A stretch of DNA of 64,000 nucleotides, from positions 1 to 64,000 of the forward strand of contig JADJCX010000002.1 in NCBI GenBank assembly GCA_016703005.1, given 5' to 3'. The notes beneath the pieces were generated by a model, which worked only from the letters and a program-made list of their open reading frames with translations, was not told where the DNA came from and ran no database searches. A program made the translations under genes and the position numbers. Positions 18,349-27,477 of the stretch are shown here, in pieces. The first letter of the stretch is position 1; every line of letters begins with the position of its first letter. This DNA is from Flavobacteriales bacterium (GTDB lineage: Bacteria; Bacteroidota; Bacteroidia; Flavobacteriales_F; PHOS-HE28).

Positions 18349-19276
18349 TCACTGATTGTCCAGCAGTCCGATCAACCGGTCCGGGTAGTCCGTGATGATA
18401 CCGTCCACGCCAAGAGCCATCATCTTCTTCATGTCCGCCTCCTCGTTCACGGTCCAAACCGCGATGCCGATGCCCTTGGTCCGAAGCGCAGCTACGAGTC
18501 GCTCGTCCGCCAGCCTGTAGTTGGGGCTGTAAATGTCCGGAGTGAATGTTAGACGAGCGAGGTTCGTGTCCAAGCTCTCGGTGTTGTCCACAAGCAGGGC
18601 GATTGTCAGCCCGGCGTTCAGTGGCCAGATGGCATTGAGCACGAACGGGTCGAACGATTGCACGATGCACATGCTGTCGATCCCGAGTCGTTGTAGTTCG
18701 GCGGCGACCAGTGAAGCAAAATCGGTGGGCTGAGGTTGGTGGGAGCCATAATGCTCAGGCTCGCTCTTGATCTCCACATTGAAGCGCGGCACGGGTTTGC
18801 CGTTGCTCCGGGCATGTCCACGCACTGCTTCAACCACTTCCCGCCAGAAGCGGTTTGTGTGCGGAACGGCTCTCCTGGCTTGGAAAGTCCGGATGCTGGA
18901 GACTTCCGCAATCGCATTGTTGCACCTCGGCGCCGGTCATGCGGTAGATGTTCAACGAGCGCTCCTGCGCCGCAGGTATCGTGTCGCCGTTCTTGTCCAA
19001 ACAGATCCGGTGCTCCATCCACGGCTCATGGCTCACCAGCACCTCGCCGTCGGCGTTCACTACCACATCCAGTTCAAGGAAATCGCAGCCCAGATCAGTG
19101 GCCTTCAAGAAGGCGGCTACCGTGTTCTCCGGCAGCAGGCCACGACAGCCGCGATGGCCGTGTACTTCAGGTCGCGAACTTCCAATGGGCATATTTCGTG
19201 ATCCCTGTTGATCGGGGCCGCATGCGAAACTGCACGGAATGAGCGCAGCAAACAAGAGGCGTTCAAGCTTTGCCAT
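18349..19276 (-). CDS. glycerophosphodiester phosphodiesterase, lipoprotein (one frameshift)
   Basis: Two ORFs form one GDPD of about 308 residues that hydrolyses glycerophosphodiesters to glycerol 3-phosphate and an alcohol. The signal MAKLERLLFAALIPCSFAC ends in a lipobox Cys (start ATG at 19276). Catalytic motifs are HGHRGCRGLLPENTVAAF, the metal residues in FLELDVVVNADGEVLVSHEP, then FNVEIKSEPEHYG and VWTVNEEADMKKM. The frame breaks at a GGG run near 18840; removing one G gives KPLLAEVVEAVRGHARSN, as expected for the family. The gene is last in the minus-strand operon and overlaps the dehydrogenase by 14 bases. Likely periplasm-facing. Confidence 0.88.
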
Positions 19277-20199
19277 TCGGGAAACGTTCCAGGATCTTAT
19301 CCGCGAGGACGTTCGCCATCTTGAATTTCCCCTCGTGGGTAACGCCGGCGATGTGCGGCGACAGCAGCACGCGATCATCGTTCAACAAGCGTTTCAAAGT
19401 GGTGGTGTCATTATCGGTATCAAGACCGCTGAGGTCCGGCAATTCGTACTCGAGCACGTCCAACGATGCGCCGTGCACTTGACCGCGATCCAATGCATCG
19501 AGCAGGGCTTTGGTATGCACGATCGGTCCGCGCGATGAATTCAGGAACCAGATCGGCTTTTTTGAGCGAACTGAAGAACGCCTCATCGGCAAAGTGCTGC
19601 GTTTCGATGTTCAAAGGCAGGTGCAGGCTGATCACGTCACTATGTCCCATCACCTGTTCGAGCGAGGCTTCCCTGACATGTCCTGCCTCGAAGCCGCTGA
19701 TGTACTTGTCGTACGCCAACACCTTCACTCCGAAGCCGCTGAGCTTTTCGGCGAAGGCGCGGCCCATACTTCCATATCCGACGATGCCCACGGTGTGGCC
19801 ATGCAGATCGTGGCCTCGGTTCGGCTCGCGCAACCACGTGCCGGAATGCACTTGGGTGTTGACCCGCACCAAGCCCTTGATCAGCATCAGCAGCTGTGCC
19901 ACGCACCATTCGCCCACGCCATCTCTGTTGCCTTCGGGTGAATTGAAGAGCAGGATGTTGCGGCGCACGCACTCCTCGCGGTCGATGTTTTCCATGCCCG
20001 CACCGGCGCGAGCAATGAAGCGCAGACGGGGTGCATGGGCAAGAACCGTTGCATCGATCATGGTGCTGCGCACCACAAGGCCTTCCAGTGGGGAAACGCC
20101 CTCCGTATCGACAGTATCGCGATCCACTACCGTGTGTCCCGCCACGAGCAACCGCTCGGCAAGGATGGGATGCACGCTATCGATGAAGCCGATCCTCAT
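19263..20199 (-). CDS. D-isomer 2-hydroxyacid dehydrogenase, SerA-like (one frameshift)
   Basis: About 311 residues in two ORFs. The frame breaks at an A6 run (T6 on the given strand, about 19559-19564); with five A's the sequence reads FFSSLKKPIWFLNSSRGPIV. The protein has the NAD-binding GIVGYGSMGRAFAEKL and the substrate and catalytic motifs VRSTMIDATVL, ARAGAGMENID, the Arg in NSSRGPIV and the His in LLSPHIAGVTHEG. This fits 3-phosphoglycerate dehydrogenase (serine synthesis), but related 2-hydroxyacid substrates cannot be excluded, so I give no symbol. Its ATG overlaps the mgtE stop (ATGA). Break most likely an assembly error. Confidence 0.87.
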
Positions 20200-21566
20200 C
20201 CGTGGAAGTGGCCGTACATCAAATGGCCCACCGTGAAGTACGTGAGCAGCCCGAAGATGTCGTTGAGCGTGGTAACGAACGGGCCGGTCGCGAGCGCGGG
20301 GTCCACCTTCAGCTTGTCCATCACCAAGGGAGTGAGCGTTCCGAAGAATGCCGCCGTAATGATGACAGTGAAGAGCGCGACGCTGACTGTGTAGGTGAGG
20401 GCCTGCGATTGATCGAGGAGGAAGTTCACCAGAAAAATGAGCCCGCCGCAGATCAAGGCGTTCATGACCGCCACTTTCGACTCCTTCCAAAGACGCGGAC
20501 CAAGGCGCACGTTCTGGAGGTCGCCGGATGCGAGGCCTTGCACCACGATGGCCGAACTCTGCACGCCGACATTCCCGCCGGTTGCGGCGATCAACGGCAT
20601 GAAGAAGGCCATGGTGGGGTCGATGCGGAGGTCCACCTCGTACATGGAGATGATGCGCGAACTGAGGATACCGCCCGCGATGCCAATGAGCAGCCACGGA
20701 AGTCGTGCGCGGATCTGCACCCACGGCTTGTCCCTCACGTCCACGTCTTCGCTGATACCGCTGGCCAACTGGTAGTCCTCTTCGGCCTCTTCGGTCATCA
20801 CGTCCATCACGTCGTCGAACGTGATGCGGCCCAGCAGCTTGCCGTCCTCATCCACCACCGGAAGTACGGCCATGTCGTACTTCTTCATCATCGCGATGGC
20901 ATCTTCCGCCGACTCGTCCGGCGTGATCGTGCTGATGTCCGTTTGGCAGATGTCGCGCACAGGGGTACGGGTGCTTTCTGCCGAGAACAGAATGTCCTTC
21001 AGAGGAAGGAGCCCCACGAACCGGTCGTCCTGATCTACCACGTAGATCGTGTACACGTGTTCCACTTCTTGCGCCTGCTGGCGCATTTCGAAGATGGCTT
21101 GGGTGACGTTCCGGTCGGCTTGCACCTTCACCACCTCTTTGGCCATCAGTGCGCCTGCGGTGCCTTCCTCGTAGGTGAGCAGTTCCCGGATATCCTCCTT
21201 CTGCTCCTCGTCGTCCATGTGCGAGATCACCTCGCGCTGTTTCTCGACCGGCAGTTCGCTCATCACGTCGGCAGCGTCGTCGCTGTCGATGTGCTCGAGC
21301 AGGTCTTCGGCGATCTCTTTCGACGTCAGCGATTCAAGCAGCCCCTCGCGACGGTCCTCATCGAGTTCAAGGATCACCTCGGCAGCTGTCTCCGGTTCCA
21401 ACAAACGGTAGATGTACCGCGCCTCGTCTTCGTTGAGCCGGTCCAGGATCGCGGCCACATCAGCAGGGTGCAACTCGCTCAACAGCGCTTCCACCGACGA
21501 GTCGCGTCCATCCGCAACATCGCCACGGATGCGATCGAGAAGACCTTTGGTGAGTTCGAAGGACAT
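20196..21566 (-). CDS. mgtE: magnesium transporter MgtE
   Basis: 456-residue Mg2+ channel. Order: the acidic N domain (ELHPADVAAILDRLNEDEA and helical repeats, to about residue 130), a pair of CBS domains (about 135-255), a connecting helix, then five TM helices. The pore signature PLIAATGGNVGVQSSAIV and the conserved ALATGPFVTTLNDIFGLL are both present. Cytosolic Mg2+ binding to the N/CBS domains is known to close the channel in this family. It sits 34 bases downstream of rsmA and is coupled by ATGA to the dehydrogenase. The rsmA-mgtE order recurs in Bacteroidota. Confidence 0.96.
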   Translation of the reverse strand: MSFELTKGLLDRIRGDVADGRDSSVEALLSELHPADVAAILDRLNEDEARYIYRLLEPETAAEVILELDEDRREGLLESLTSKEIAEDLLEHIDSDDAADVMSELPVEKQREVISHMDDEEQKEDIRELLTYEEGTAGALMAKEVVKVQADRNVTQAIFEMRQQAQEVEHVYTIYVVDQDDRFVGLLPLKDILFSAESTRTPVRDICQTDISTITPDESAEDAIAMMKKYDMAVLPVVDEDGKLLGRITFDDVMDVMTEEAEEDYQLASGISEDVDVRDKPWVQIRARLPWLLIGIAGGILSSRIISMYEVDLRIDPTMAFFMPLIAATGGNVGVQSSAIVVQGLASGDLQNVRLGPRLWKESKVAVMNALICGGLIFLVNFLLDQSQALTYTVSVALFTVIITAAFFGTLTPLVMDKLKVDPALATGPFVTTLNDIFGLLTYFTVGHLMYGHFHG

Positions 21567-21600
21567 GGCAACAGCCCCGCCTTCGCGAAGCCGCGCGAAG

Positions 21601-22386
21601 CTACGCAGATGCCTTCTGCGCGGCGGCTTGCGTGAGGATCACGAAATCGTCAACTGAAAGCTGCTCGGCGCGTTGCCGTGCGAATTGTTCAGGAACGCCT
21701 TTGGCGAATCCGCCATGCGCCTTCAGCGCATTGTGCAGGGTCTTGCGCCGCTGTCCAAAGGCGGACTTCACCACGGTGAAGAAGAGGCGCTCATCGCAGG
21801 GGAGTTGTGCAACATCGTTCCGCTGCATACGGATCACCGCGCTCCTGACTTTCGGCGGCGGAATGAACGAGCTGGGTTCCACGTAAAACAGGATCTCCAT
21901 GCGGTACCACGCTTGTGCAAGCACGCTGGTGATACCATAGGTCTTGCTCCCGGGTGGAGCGCACAAGCGGTCGGCGACTTCCTTTTGGAACATGCCGACC
22001 ACCTCGGTGCAATGGTCGCGATGCTCGAGCACTTTGAAGACGATCTGCGTGCTGATATTGTAGGGGAAGTTGCCGATCACTGCGAAGGATCCTTCCACCA
22101 TGTTTTTCAGGTCCAGACGGAGGAAATCGCCCATGACGAGTTTGCCTTCCACTTCCGGCAGTGCGCTGCGGAGTTGTGTTGCCGCTGCCGCGTCGACTTC
22201 CACACAGGTGAGGTCCATATCCGAACGTGACAGCAGGTGCTTGGTCAAGGCGCCGGTCCCCGGGCCTACTTCGATCACCCGCCGGTACCCACCGTGATGT
22301 GTAAGGCTTTCAGCAACACGCTGAGCGATCGCGTCTTCCCGCAGGAAATGCTGGCCGAACTGCTTTTTCGCCGTTTCGAACCTCAT
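21601..22386 (-). CDS. rsmA: 16S rRNA dimethyladenosine transferase RsmA/KsgA
   Basis: 261-residue SAM-dependent enzyme dimethylating two adjacent adenosines in the 3'-terminal hairpin of 16S rRNA. Start at the ATG at 22386 (MRFETAKKQFGQHFLREDA, the canonical N-terminus), whose ATGA overlaps the stop of the DUF4286 gene; longer ORF starts are rejected. Motifs: SAM site VIEVGPGTGALTKHLL, catalytic NFPYNIS (motif IV), VGMFQKEVADRL, and the C-terminal domain SSFIPPPKVRSAVIRM. Full length and intact. Confidence 0.96.
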   Translation of the reverse strand: MRFETAKKQFGQHFLREDAIAQRVAESLTHHGGYRRVIEVGPGTGALTKHLLSRSDMDLTCVEVDAAAATQLRSALPEVEGKLVMGDFLRLDLKNMVEGSFAVIGNFPYNISTQIVFKVLEHRDHCTEVVGMFQKEVADRLCAPPGSKTYGITSVLAQAWYRMEILFYVEPSSFIPPPKVRSAVIRMQRNDVAQLPCDERLFFTVVKSAFGQRRKTLHNALKAHGGFAKGVPEQFARQRAEQLSVDDFVILTQAAAQKASA

Positions 22387-22691
22387 GCCGTGTGCACCAC
22401 TTCGAGCAAGGTGCGGAACGCGGCGAACTTCCCATCGTAACGTTCGCTGTGCTTGCGCTGCATGGCGGGAGCGTGCACGGCTTTGTAGATCTTGTAGGTG
22501 GCCATATCCGCACAGGTGTACTGTATCGCGAACGAGTATTCCAACGGGTCGTCGGTCAGCACGCGGCAGATGCGGTTGTCGAGGAAAAGTCCGGTGGCCA
22601 TCACATCGGGGATGTGTTCGGTCTTCATCCAGTTGAGCCATTCCTCATGTGCATCGGCGTCGATGCTCACGGTAACGTTGTACACGATCAT
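22383..22691 (-). CDS. DUF4286 family protein
   Basis: 102-residue protein recognisable as DUF4286, common in Bacteroidota and often near rsmA. Its N-terminus MIVYNVTVSIDADAHEEWLN and the motif HIPDVMATGLFLDNRICRVL are typical; the fold is probably ferredoxin-like alpha/beta (dimeric alpha-beta barrel type). Biochemical function unknown. Start overlaps the stop of the TPR gene upstream and its stop overlaps rsmA, both by ATGA, so it is tightly co-translated. Confidence 0.87.
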   Translation of the reverse strand: MIVYNVTVSIDADAHEEWLNWMKTEHIPDVMATGLFLDNRICRVLTDDPLEYSFAIQYTCADMATYKIYKAVHAPAMQRKHSERYDGKFAAFRTLLEVVHTA

Positions 22692-24556
22692 GGTGCCGTG
22701 CCGTTCAGGAATTTCTCCTCTTCCGTCTGCTCGCCGTCGTGGTCGCCACGCAGGAAGCGGTAGCGTTTGCGCGCCTCGGTAACGAATATGCTTCCAGGTT
22801 GCTCGAACAGCAACCTCTCGTAGAGCGCCTTCGCCTTCTCGGGGTCCTTCAGGCGTTCATCGTAGAGCTTGGCCTGCTCGAAGAGCGCATTGTCCACCAG
22901 GATGTCGATGGGGTAGAGTTCGATGATCTTCTGCAGGTACACCACGGCACTATCGAACCGGTGCTCCGCCATGGCGATGCGTGCGCGCTGCATCAATACC
23001 TCGTCTCCGATACTGTGCATCGGGAACTCTTGATCCAAGCTGTCGAGCACGAGCAGTGAGGGTCCGTATTTGTGTTGGAAGCTGAGCAGTTCAGCCCGGG
23101 CGAAATAGCTCAACGGTACCATGTTGCTGTCGGCTCCCAGGTTGTCGGTGATGAGCAGCGAAAGCTCCATCGCATCGTTCGCGATCAGCTTGCTGGTGCT
23201 GGCCTTCAACACGTCCAGTTGTGCTTGGCACCAGAGGAAGTCGCCCGCGTAGAAGCTCACCTTGGCATTGCGGAAACGCGCGTCGTGTCCGAGCGCATCG
23301 TGTTTGTAGTCCAGGTCCACTTGCGAGTACAATAGCGAGGCTTCCCAGATGTCGTTCTCCAGGACTTTCACGTCGCCGAGGTCGAGCTTCAACTGGGATT
23401 GGACCCGTGGGTCGAGACCGGGAATGTTGATCCCTGCGTCAAGCACCGCTGCCGCTCCGGCCCTATCATCGAGGTAGTAGGCCTTCAGTTTGCCCAGGCC
23501 ACGGATCAATTCAATGGTGCCGTTCATCCTGCCGAGTTCGCTCAACGCCGTAGTGTACTCTTGTTCCAACAAGCGCAACTCTTCCATCGAGGGCTGGGCT
23601 TGGTCGGTCACTTTCGCGTCGAGTGCTTTGATGAGGCCGATGCGGGCTGAGGTGTAATACGGTTTGTCGGCGCCGAGGCTGCGCACATGATCGAAGCACT
23701 TGCTGGCGATTTCCCAGTCCTTGTTGTTGGCGGCCAGCGTTCCCAATTCCATCACTCGCGCGCCTTGCTCGTTGAAACGCTTGTCCAGCGCCTTGGTCTG
23801 CACGAACGCGCTGAAGAGGTCTTTCTGTTGCTCGTACATCCAGATGAGCAGTTCCTGGAAGATCACTTTGTCCGGGTCGCGCTGGATACGGCGTAGCAGT
23901 TCGGTGCGCAGCTGTTCGCTGCGTTCGTCCTTCTTGCCGAAATCGATGGCGCGGGCCAGACTGTTCTGCACGGCTTGGATGTAGCCTTGGTTCACTGCCA
24001 GCACTTCCATGAACTCGCGCACCATGCTTTCGATATCGCCTTTTGCGCCGTAGAGCGTCGCTATCTCGAAGTGGAAGTCCGTTCCGTCCTTCACCAACTT
24101 CTGGCCGCGGGTATAGGTCTCCAGCGCGCGGTCGTATTCGTTCTCGCGCTGAAAGGCGTTGGCCACCTGTCGGATCCTGTTGGCATCGCTGCTGAGTGAC
24201 TTTATCGCCTTGTCGTACTGCTGCGCTGCCTTCTCGTCCTGGCCCATCATGCGGTAGAGCGCGCCCAGATCGACGAAGTACTTCGGATCATCGCCGCGCT
24301 TCATCTGCTCCTTCGCGACTTTCTCCGCCTGTTCGTATTGCTTCAGTTGCACATGGCTCTTGAACAACTGCTCGTAGAAGTAAGGCGAAGGTGTTTTGCG
24401 GTAGAGCTTCTCGTAATACAGGATCGCCTTGTCGTATTCGCCACGCTGGAAATACTGCGCGGCCAACTGCTCGTCGGTACCAGGTTGGGCTGCGACACGA
24501 CCGATCACCGATAGGGTGACCAGGCAAATGAGCAGGAGGCGCTTGATGTGGTTCAT
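22688..24556 (-). CDS. secreted TPR-repeat protein
   Basis: 622-residue protein with an N-terminal signal peptide (MNHIKRLLLICLVTLSVIGR, cleaved near AAQ) and a long array of tetratricopeptide-like helices, for example AAQYFQRGEYDKAILYYEKL, AEKVAKEQMKRGDDPKYFVD and the C-terminal ALFEQAKLYDERLKDPEKA. The start at 24556 makes an ATGA overlap with the lipoprotein gene; the longer ORF start is rejected. It is probably a periplasmic or outer-membrane-associated scaffold; partners are not evident. Bacteroidota often carry such a TPR gene beside serS and rsmA, but no function is established to my knowledge. Confidence 0.85.
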   Translation of the reverse strand: MNHIKRLLLICLVTLSVIGRVAAQPGTDEQLAAQYFQRGEYDKAILYYEKLYRKTPSPYFYEQLFKSHVQLKQYEQAEKVAKEQMKRGDDPKYFVDLGALYRMMGQDEKAAQQYDKAIKSLSSDANRIRQVANAFQRENEYDRALETYTRGQKLVKDGTDFHFEIATLYGAKGDIESMVREFMEVLAVNQGYIQAVQNSLARAIDFGKKDERSEQLRTELLRRIQRDPDKVIFQELLIWMYEQQKDLFSAFVQTKALDKRFNEQGARVMELGTLAANNKDWEIASKCFDHVRSLGADKPYYTSARIGLIKALDAKVTDQAQPSMEELRLLEQEYTTALSELGRMNGTIELIRGLGKLKAYYLDDRAGAAAVLDAGINIPGLDPRVQSQLKLDLGDVKVLENDIWEASLLYSQVDLDYKHDALGHDARFRNAKVSFYAGDFLWCQAQLDVLKASTSKLIANDAMELSLLITDNLGADSNMVPLSYFARAELLSFQHKYGPSLLVLDSLDQEFPMHSIGDEVLMQRARIAMAEHRFDSAVVYLQKIIELYPIDILVDNALFEQAKLYDERLKDPEKAKALYERLLFEQPGSIFVTEARKRYRFLRGDHDGEQTEEEKFLNGTAP

Positions 24557-25116
24557 TGCTTCGGAAGACGACGACGCATTGAGAGAAGGGAGTCGACCAA
24601 CTGATGACCGTCTTCCCATTCCCGGAACGAAGTAGCAGCACTCTTTTCTATCACTTCGGTGCTCTTGTACAGGTCGAAGACGATGAGCCGTTCGCGCTCA
24701 TAGAACGCGAGTTCTTCTTCTTCCTTCCAAATGCCCTTACTCGCATCGCGTTGTAGATCGGTCAATTGTTTCCGGCTTTCGTCCACGGCTTTCCGGAACG
24801 CGCGGCGGTTGCCGATGGCGCGCGGCAAGCTCTTGTACATGGCTCGGTAATACTTGCCGGCCACCAAGGCTGTGTCCCGTTGCAACGTATCGGTGAAGTA
24901 GGCCTCAAGTTCGGCGCGTTGTGTATTGAACACTGAGTCCATGTGCAGTAGCGGTACGGTATCGATCGCATCCAAGCGGTCGGCCAACGAATCGACGACC
25001 ACCACCAAGCTATCGATGCTCATCAGCCGCTTCGGGTTGTTCGGTTGGCGGCAGCCTTGGGTAAAGCTGCCGAGCAGTGCAACAACGAGAATGATACCGC
25101 TTATGGTGCGTGTCAT
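24553..25116 (-). CDS. hypothetical lipoprotein
   Basis: 187-residue predicted lipoprotein: signal MTRTISGIILVVALLGSFTQ followed by GC (lipid Cys22). The mature protein is almost wholly helical and charged, with a coiled-coil-like part (RAFRKAVDESRKQLTDLQRD, EEEELAFYERERLIVFD). No family recognised with certainty. It overlaps serS upstream and the TPR gene downstream by ATGA, suggesting it works with the TPR protein at the envelope; this is inference. Confidence 0.75.
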   Translation of the reverse strand: MTRTISGIILVVALLGSFTQGCRQPNNPKRLMSIDSLVVVVDSLADRLDAIDTVPLLHMDSVFNTQRAELEAYFTDTLQRDTALVAGKYYRAMYKSLPRAIGNRRAFRKAVDESRKQLTDLQRDASKGIWKEEEELAFYERERLIVFDLYKSTEVIEKSAATSFREWEDGHQLVDSLLSMRRRLPKQ

Positions 25117-26386
25117 TTGCGGATCATGTCAAAACCGGTGTACGGCTGCAGTGCTTTGGGTATGCGGATGCCATCGGCCGTCTGGTTATTCTCCAGCAAC
25201 GCTGCCACGATGCGGGCCAAGGCAAGCGCACTGCCGTTCAGTGTGTGCAACAGTTTCGGTTTTTGTCCTCGCCGCGGTAGCGCAGCTTCAGGCGGTTGCT
25301 CTGGAAGGTCTCGAAGCAACTGATGGAGCTGACCTCCAGCCAGCGCTTCTGTGCCCCGGCGTACACTTCCATGTCATAGGTCATCGCACTGCTGAAGCCC
25401 ATGTCGCCACCGCACAATAGCAGCTGACGATAGGGGAGTTCCAGTGCTTGCAGCAACCCTTTCACGTGTTCCACCATTTCCTCGAGCACGGCGTAGCTGT
25501 TCTCGGGCTTCTCGATACGCACGATCTCCACCTTGTCGAACTGGTGTACTCGGTTCAAGCCTCGCACATCCTTGCCATAGCTGCCCGCCTCCCGACGGAA
25601 GCAGGGCGTGTAGCCCACGTTCTTCACGGGTAGCTGGGCATCGTCCAGGATCATGTCGCGGTAGAGGTTGGTGATTGGCACCTCGGCCGTCGGGATCAGA
25701 TAAAGGTCGTCGGCAACGGCGTGGTACATCTGGCCCTCCTTGTCCGGTAGTTGACCGGTAGCGAAGGCACTCGCCGCGTTCACCATATGCGGCGGGATCA
25801 CCTCGCGGTAGCCAGTGGTAACGGCTTTGTCGAGAAAGAAGGCGATCAATGCGCGCTGGAGCTTGGCACCTTGGCCGCTGTACACGGGAAAGCCTGCGCC
25901 GGTCAATTTCACGCCGAGATCCAAGCTGAAGAGGTTGTACTCTTCGCCCAATTCCCAATGCGGTTTTGCGGCTGCACCTAATTCAGGGATGATGCCATCC
26001 TGCATCACCACTTTGTTGTCTTCAGGCGTACGGCCGAGGGGTACTTTGCTGTTCGGCGCGTTGGGGATCGTGCACAGATGATCCTGCTGGATCTTCTCCG
26101 CATTTTCCAGGCGCTCCTTCAGCAATTGAATGCTCCCCTTCAGTTCGGTGGTTTTCGTTTTGGCTACTTCGGCTTCGGCCTTTTTGCCGCCCTTCATCAA
26201 CTCACCGATCGCCCGGCTCAATTCGTTCATCTCGGCCAGCTTACCATCGGCCTCGTTCTGGATGGCACGGCGCTGCTCGTCAAGTTCAAGCGCCTTGGCC
26301 ACCAGTCCGGCAGCATCAATGTTCCGTTTGCTCAACCGTGCCACGGCCTCCTCACGGTTCTCTCTCAGGTAGGGCAGTTCCAGCAT
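25113..26386 (-). CDS. serS: seryl-tRNA synthetase (one frameshift)
   Basis: Class II synthetase charging tRNA-Ser, about 424 residues once repaired. The N-terminal arm (MLELPYLRENREEAVARLSK and a long coiled coil, about residues 1-110) binds the tRNA variable arm. Motif 2 appears around YTPCFRREAGSYGKDVRGLNRVHQFDKVE, cited as the family landmark, and motif 3 lies at LLHTLNGSALALARIVAALL. The frame breaks at an A5 run near 25260-25264; with six A's the protein reads RYRGEDKKPKLLHTLNGS. An essential gene is unlikely to be truly broken, so this is very probably an assembly error. First gene of the eight-gene minus-strand operon. Confidence 0.94.
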
Positions 26387-26498
26387 GTCGTGTACGCTTC
26401 CTTGTTAGTGTGGCGAAGGTAGGCGCCTCGTTCGCGGCTTGCGGCTGTTGCAGCTGGCCGGAGTGGACACCGATCACAATTCTTGGGTTGAAAACAAG

Positions 26499-26528
26499 AA
26501 CCCCCTCCGCCTAATGGCGGAAGGGGTT
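26499..26528 (-). terminator. rho-independent terminator after rpmA
   Basis: Stem AACCCCCTCCGCC (26499-26511) pairs with GGCGGAAGGGGTT (26516-26528) with one mismatch and a TAAT loop. On the minus strand it is followed by a T-rich CTTGTTTTC tract, and it lies 24 bases past the rpmA stop. Confidence 0.85.
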
Positions 26529-26551
26529 CCGATGACGAAGTCTTGTTCTGT

Positions 26552-26812
26552 TCAGGCTTCAGCAGGTACTACGCTTACGTAGCTGCGCTCGCCCTTCTTC
26601 ACTTGGAATTTCACGGTGCCGTCCACCAAAGCGTACAGCGTGTGGTCCACACCGATGCCGACGTTGCGGCCGGGGTGGTGCTTGGTGCCGCGCTGGCGCA
26701 CCAGGATGTTGCCGGCTATGGCTTTGCTGCCGCCATAGATCTTAACGCCGAGTCGTTTGCTGTGGCTTTCCCGTCCGTTCTGGGTACTGCCTTCACCTTT
26801 CTTGTGTGCCAT
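26552..26812 (-). CDS. rpmA: 50S ribosomal protein bL27
   Basis: 86-residue ribosomal protein near the peptidyl transferase centre. The sequence is canonical: MAHKKGEGSTQNGRESHSKR, then LGVKIYGGSKAIAGNILVRQ and RQRGTKHHPGRNVGIGVDH. Unlike Firmicutes forms, no N-terminal cleavable extension is present. It lies 53 bases downstream of rplU, the universal rplU-rpmA pair, and is followed by a strong terminator. Confidence 0.97.
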   Translation of the reverse strand: MAHKKGEGSTQNGRESHSKRLGVKIYGGSKAIAGNILVRQRGTKHHPGRNVGIGVDHTLYALVDGTVKFQVKKGERSYVSVVPAEA

Positions 26813-26865
26813 GGTTTCCTTGGGTTGTCATACCGGGCAAGGCCCGGTATCGCGTCCGGTTGGGA

Positions 26866-27360
26866 TTACTTCTTATCGGTCTTCTTTGCTGCGGCCTTCT
26901 TGGGGGCTGCGGTCTTTTTCGGGGCTGCTTTCTTGGCAGCGGCCTTCGGGGCTGCTTTCGCAGAAGCCTTCTTCACCTCCTTGGCTTCCTCAACTACTGG
27001 TTTCGCCTTCGGAGCAGGCTTCTTCAGTGCCGCAGGGGCTTTTTCGCCTTTTCCGAGGATGCCCAACACGCGCAGCTCGGTGATGTACTGGCGGTGGCCG
27101 TTCAGCTTCTGGTAACCCTTGCGGCGCTTCTTGTGGAACACCAGCACCTTGTCGCCCTTGTCGTGGGCCATTACCTGAGCGGCAACGCGGGCGCCATCAA
27201 CAGTAGGCGTGCCTACTGTAACAGTGCTGCCATTGCTCACCAACAGAACCTGGTCCAGTTCAAGCACCTTTCCTTCTTCAGCATCCAGGCGGTGAACCCG
27301 AACGATGGAGTCCTTCTTCACTTTGAACTGCTGTCCTGCGATATCGACGATGGCGTACAT
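26866..27360 (-). CDS. rplU: 50S ribosomal protein bL21 with long Lys/Ala-rich C-terminal tail
   Basis: 164 residues: a normal bL21 body of about 105 residues (MYAIVDIAGQQFKVKKDSIV to the KRRKGYQKLNGHRQ region) followed by a basic tail of about 55 residues built from K, A and P repeats (such as AAPKAAAKKAAPKKT), resembling histone H1-like tails. Start at 27360 is chosen because the longer ORF adds non-homologous residues and would cover the promoter. A perfect TTG-N19-TACATTCG promoter lies just upstream. The tail presumably contacts rRNA or DNA; that is inference. Confidence 0.95.
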   Translation of the reverse strand: MYAIVDIAGQQFKVKKDSIVRVHRLDAEEGKVLELDQVLLVSNGSTVTVGTPTVDGARVAAQVMAHDKGDKVLVFHKKRRKGYQKLNGHRQYITELRVLGILGKGEKAPAALKKPAPKAKPVVEEAKEVKKASAKAAPKAAAKKAAPKKTAAPKKAAAKKTDKK

Positions 27361-27380
27361 GGGGTCTGCGAAATGGGCTG

Positions 27381-27410
27381 CGAATGTAATCGGCTGGTGC
27401 GAACCGGCAA
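27381..27410 (-). promoter_or_regulatory. promoter of rplU-rpmA (TTG-N19-TACATTCG)
   Basis: On the minus strand, TTG (27410-27408), exactly 19 bases, then TACATTCG (27388-27381), ending 20 bases before the rplU ATG. It fits the Bacteroidota sigma pattern TTG-N19-TAnnTTTG with C in place of the third T. Confidence 0.75.
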
Positions 27411-27477
27411 GCAATGGGTGAGAAAGACGTCTCCCGGCCGTCTGGAAGTCGACCTATAAGGAAGGGTCGTCCTGCGC

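Noticed and set aside
19555..19570. Programmed frameshift at the A6 run in the SerA-like gene
   Set aside because: The required shift is +1 and not the -1 slip expected of an A-AAA-AAG site, no stimulatory structure is evident, and identical indels occur in unrelated genes, so an assembly error is simpler.
20202..21635. 477-residue plus-strand ORF opposite mgtE
   Set aside because: Shadow of mgtE, His/Val/Arg-rich, no family features.
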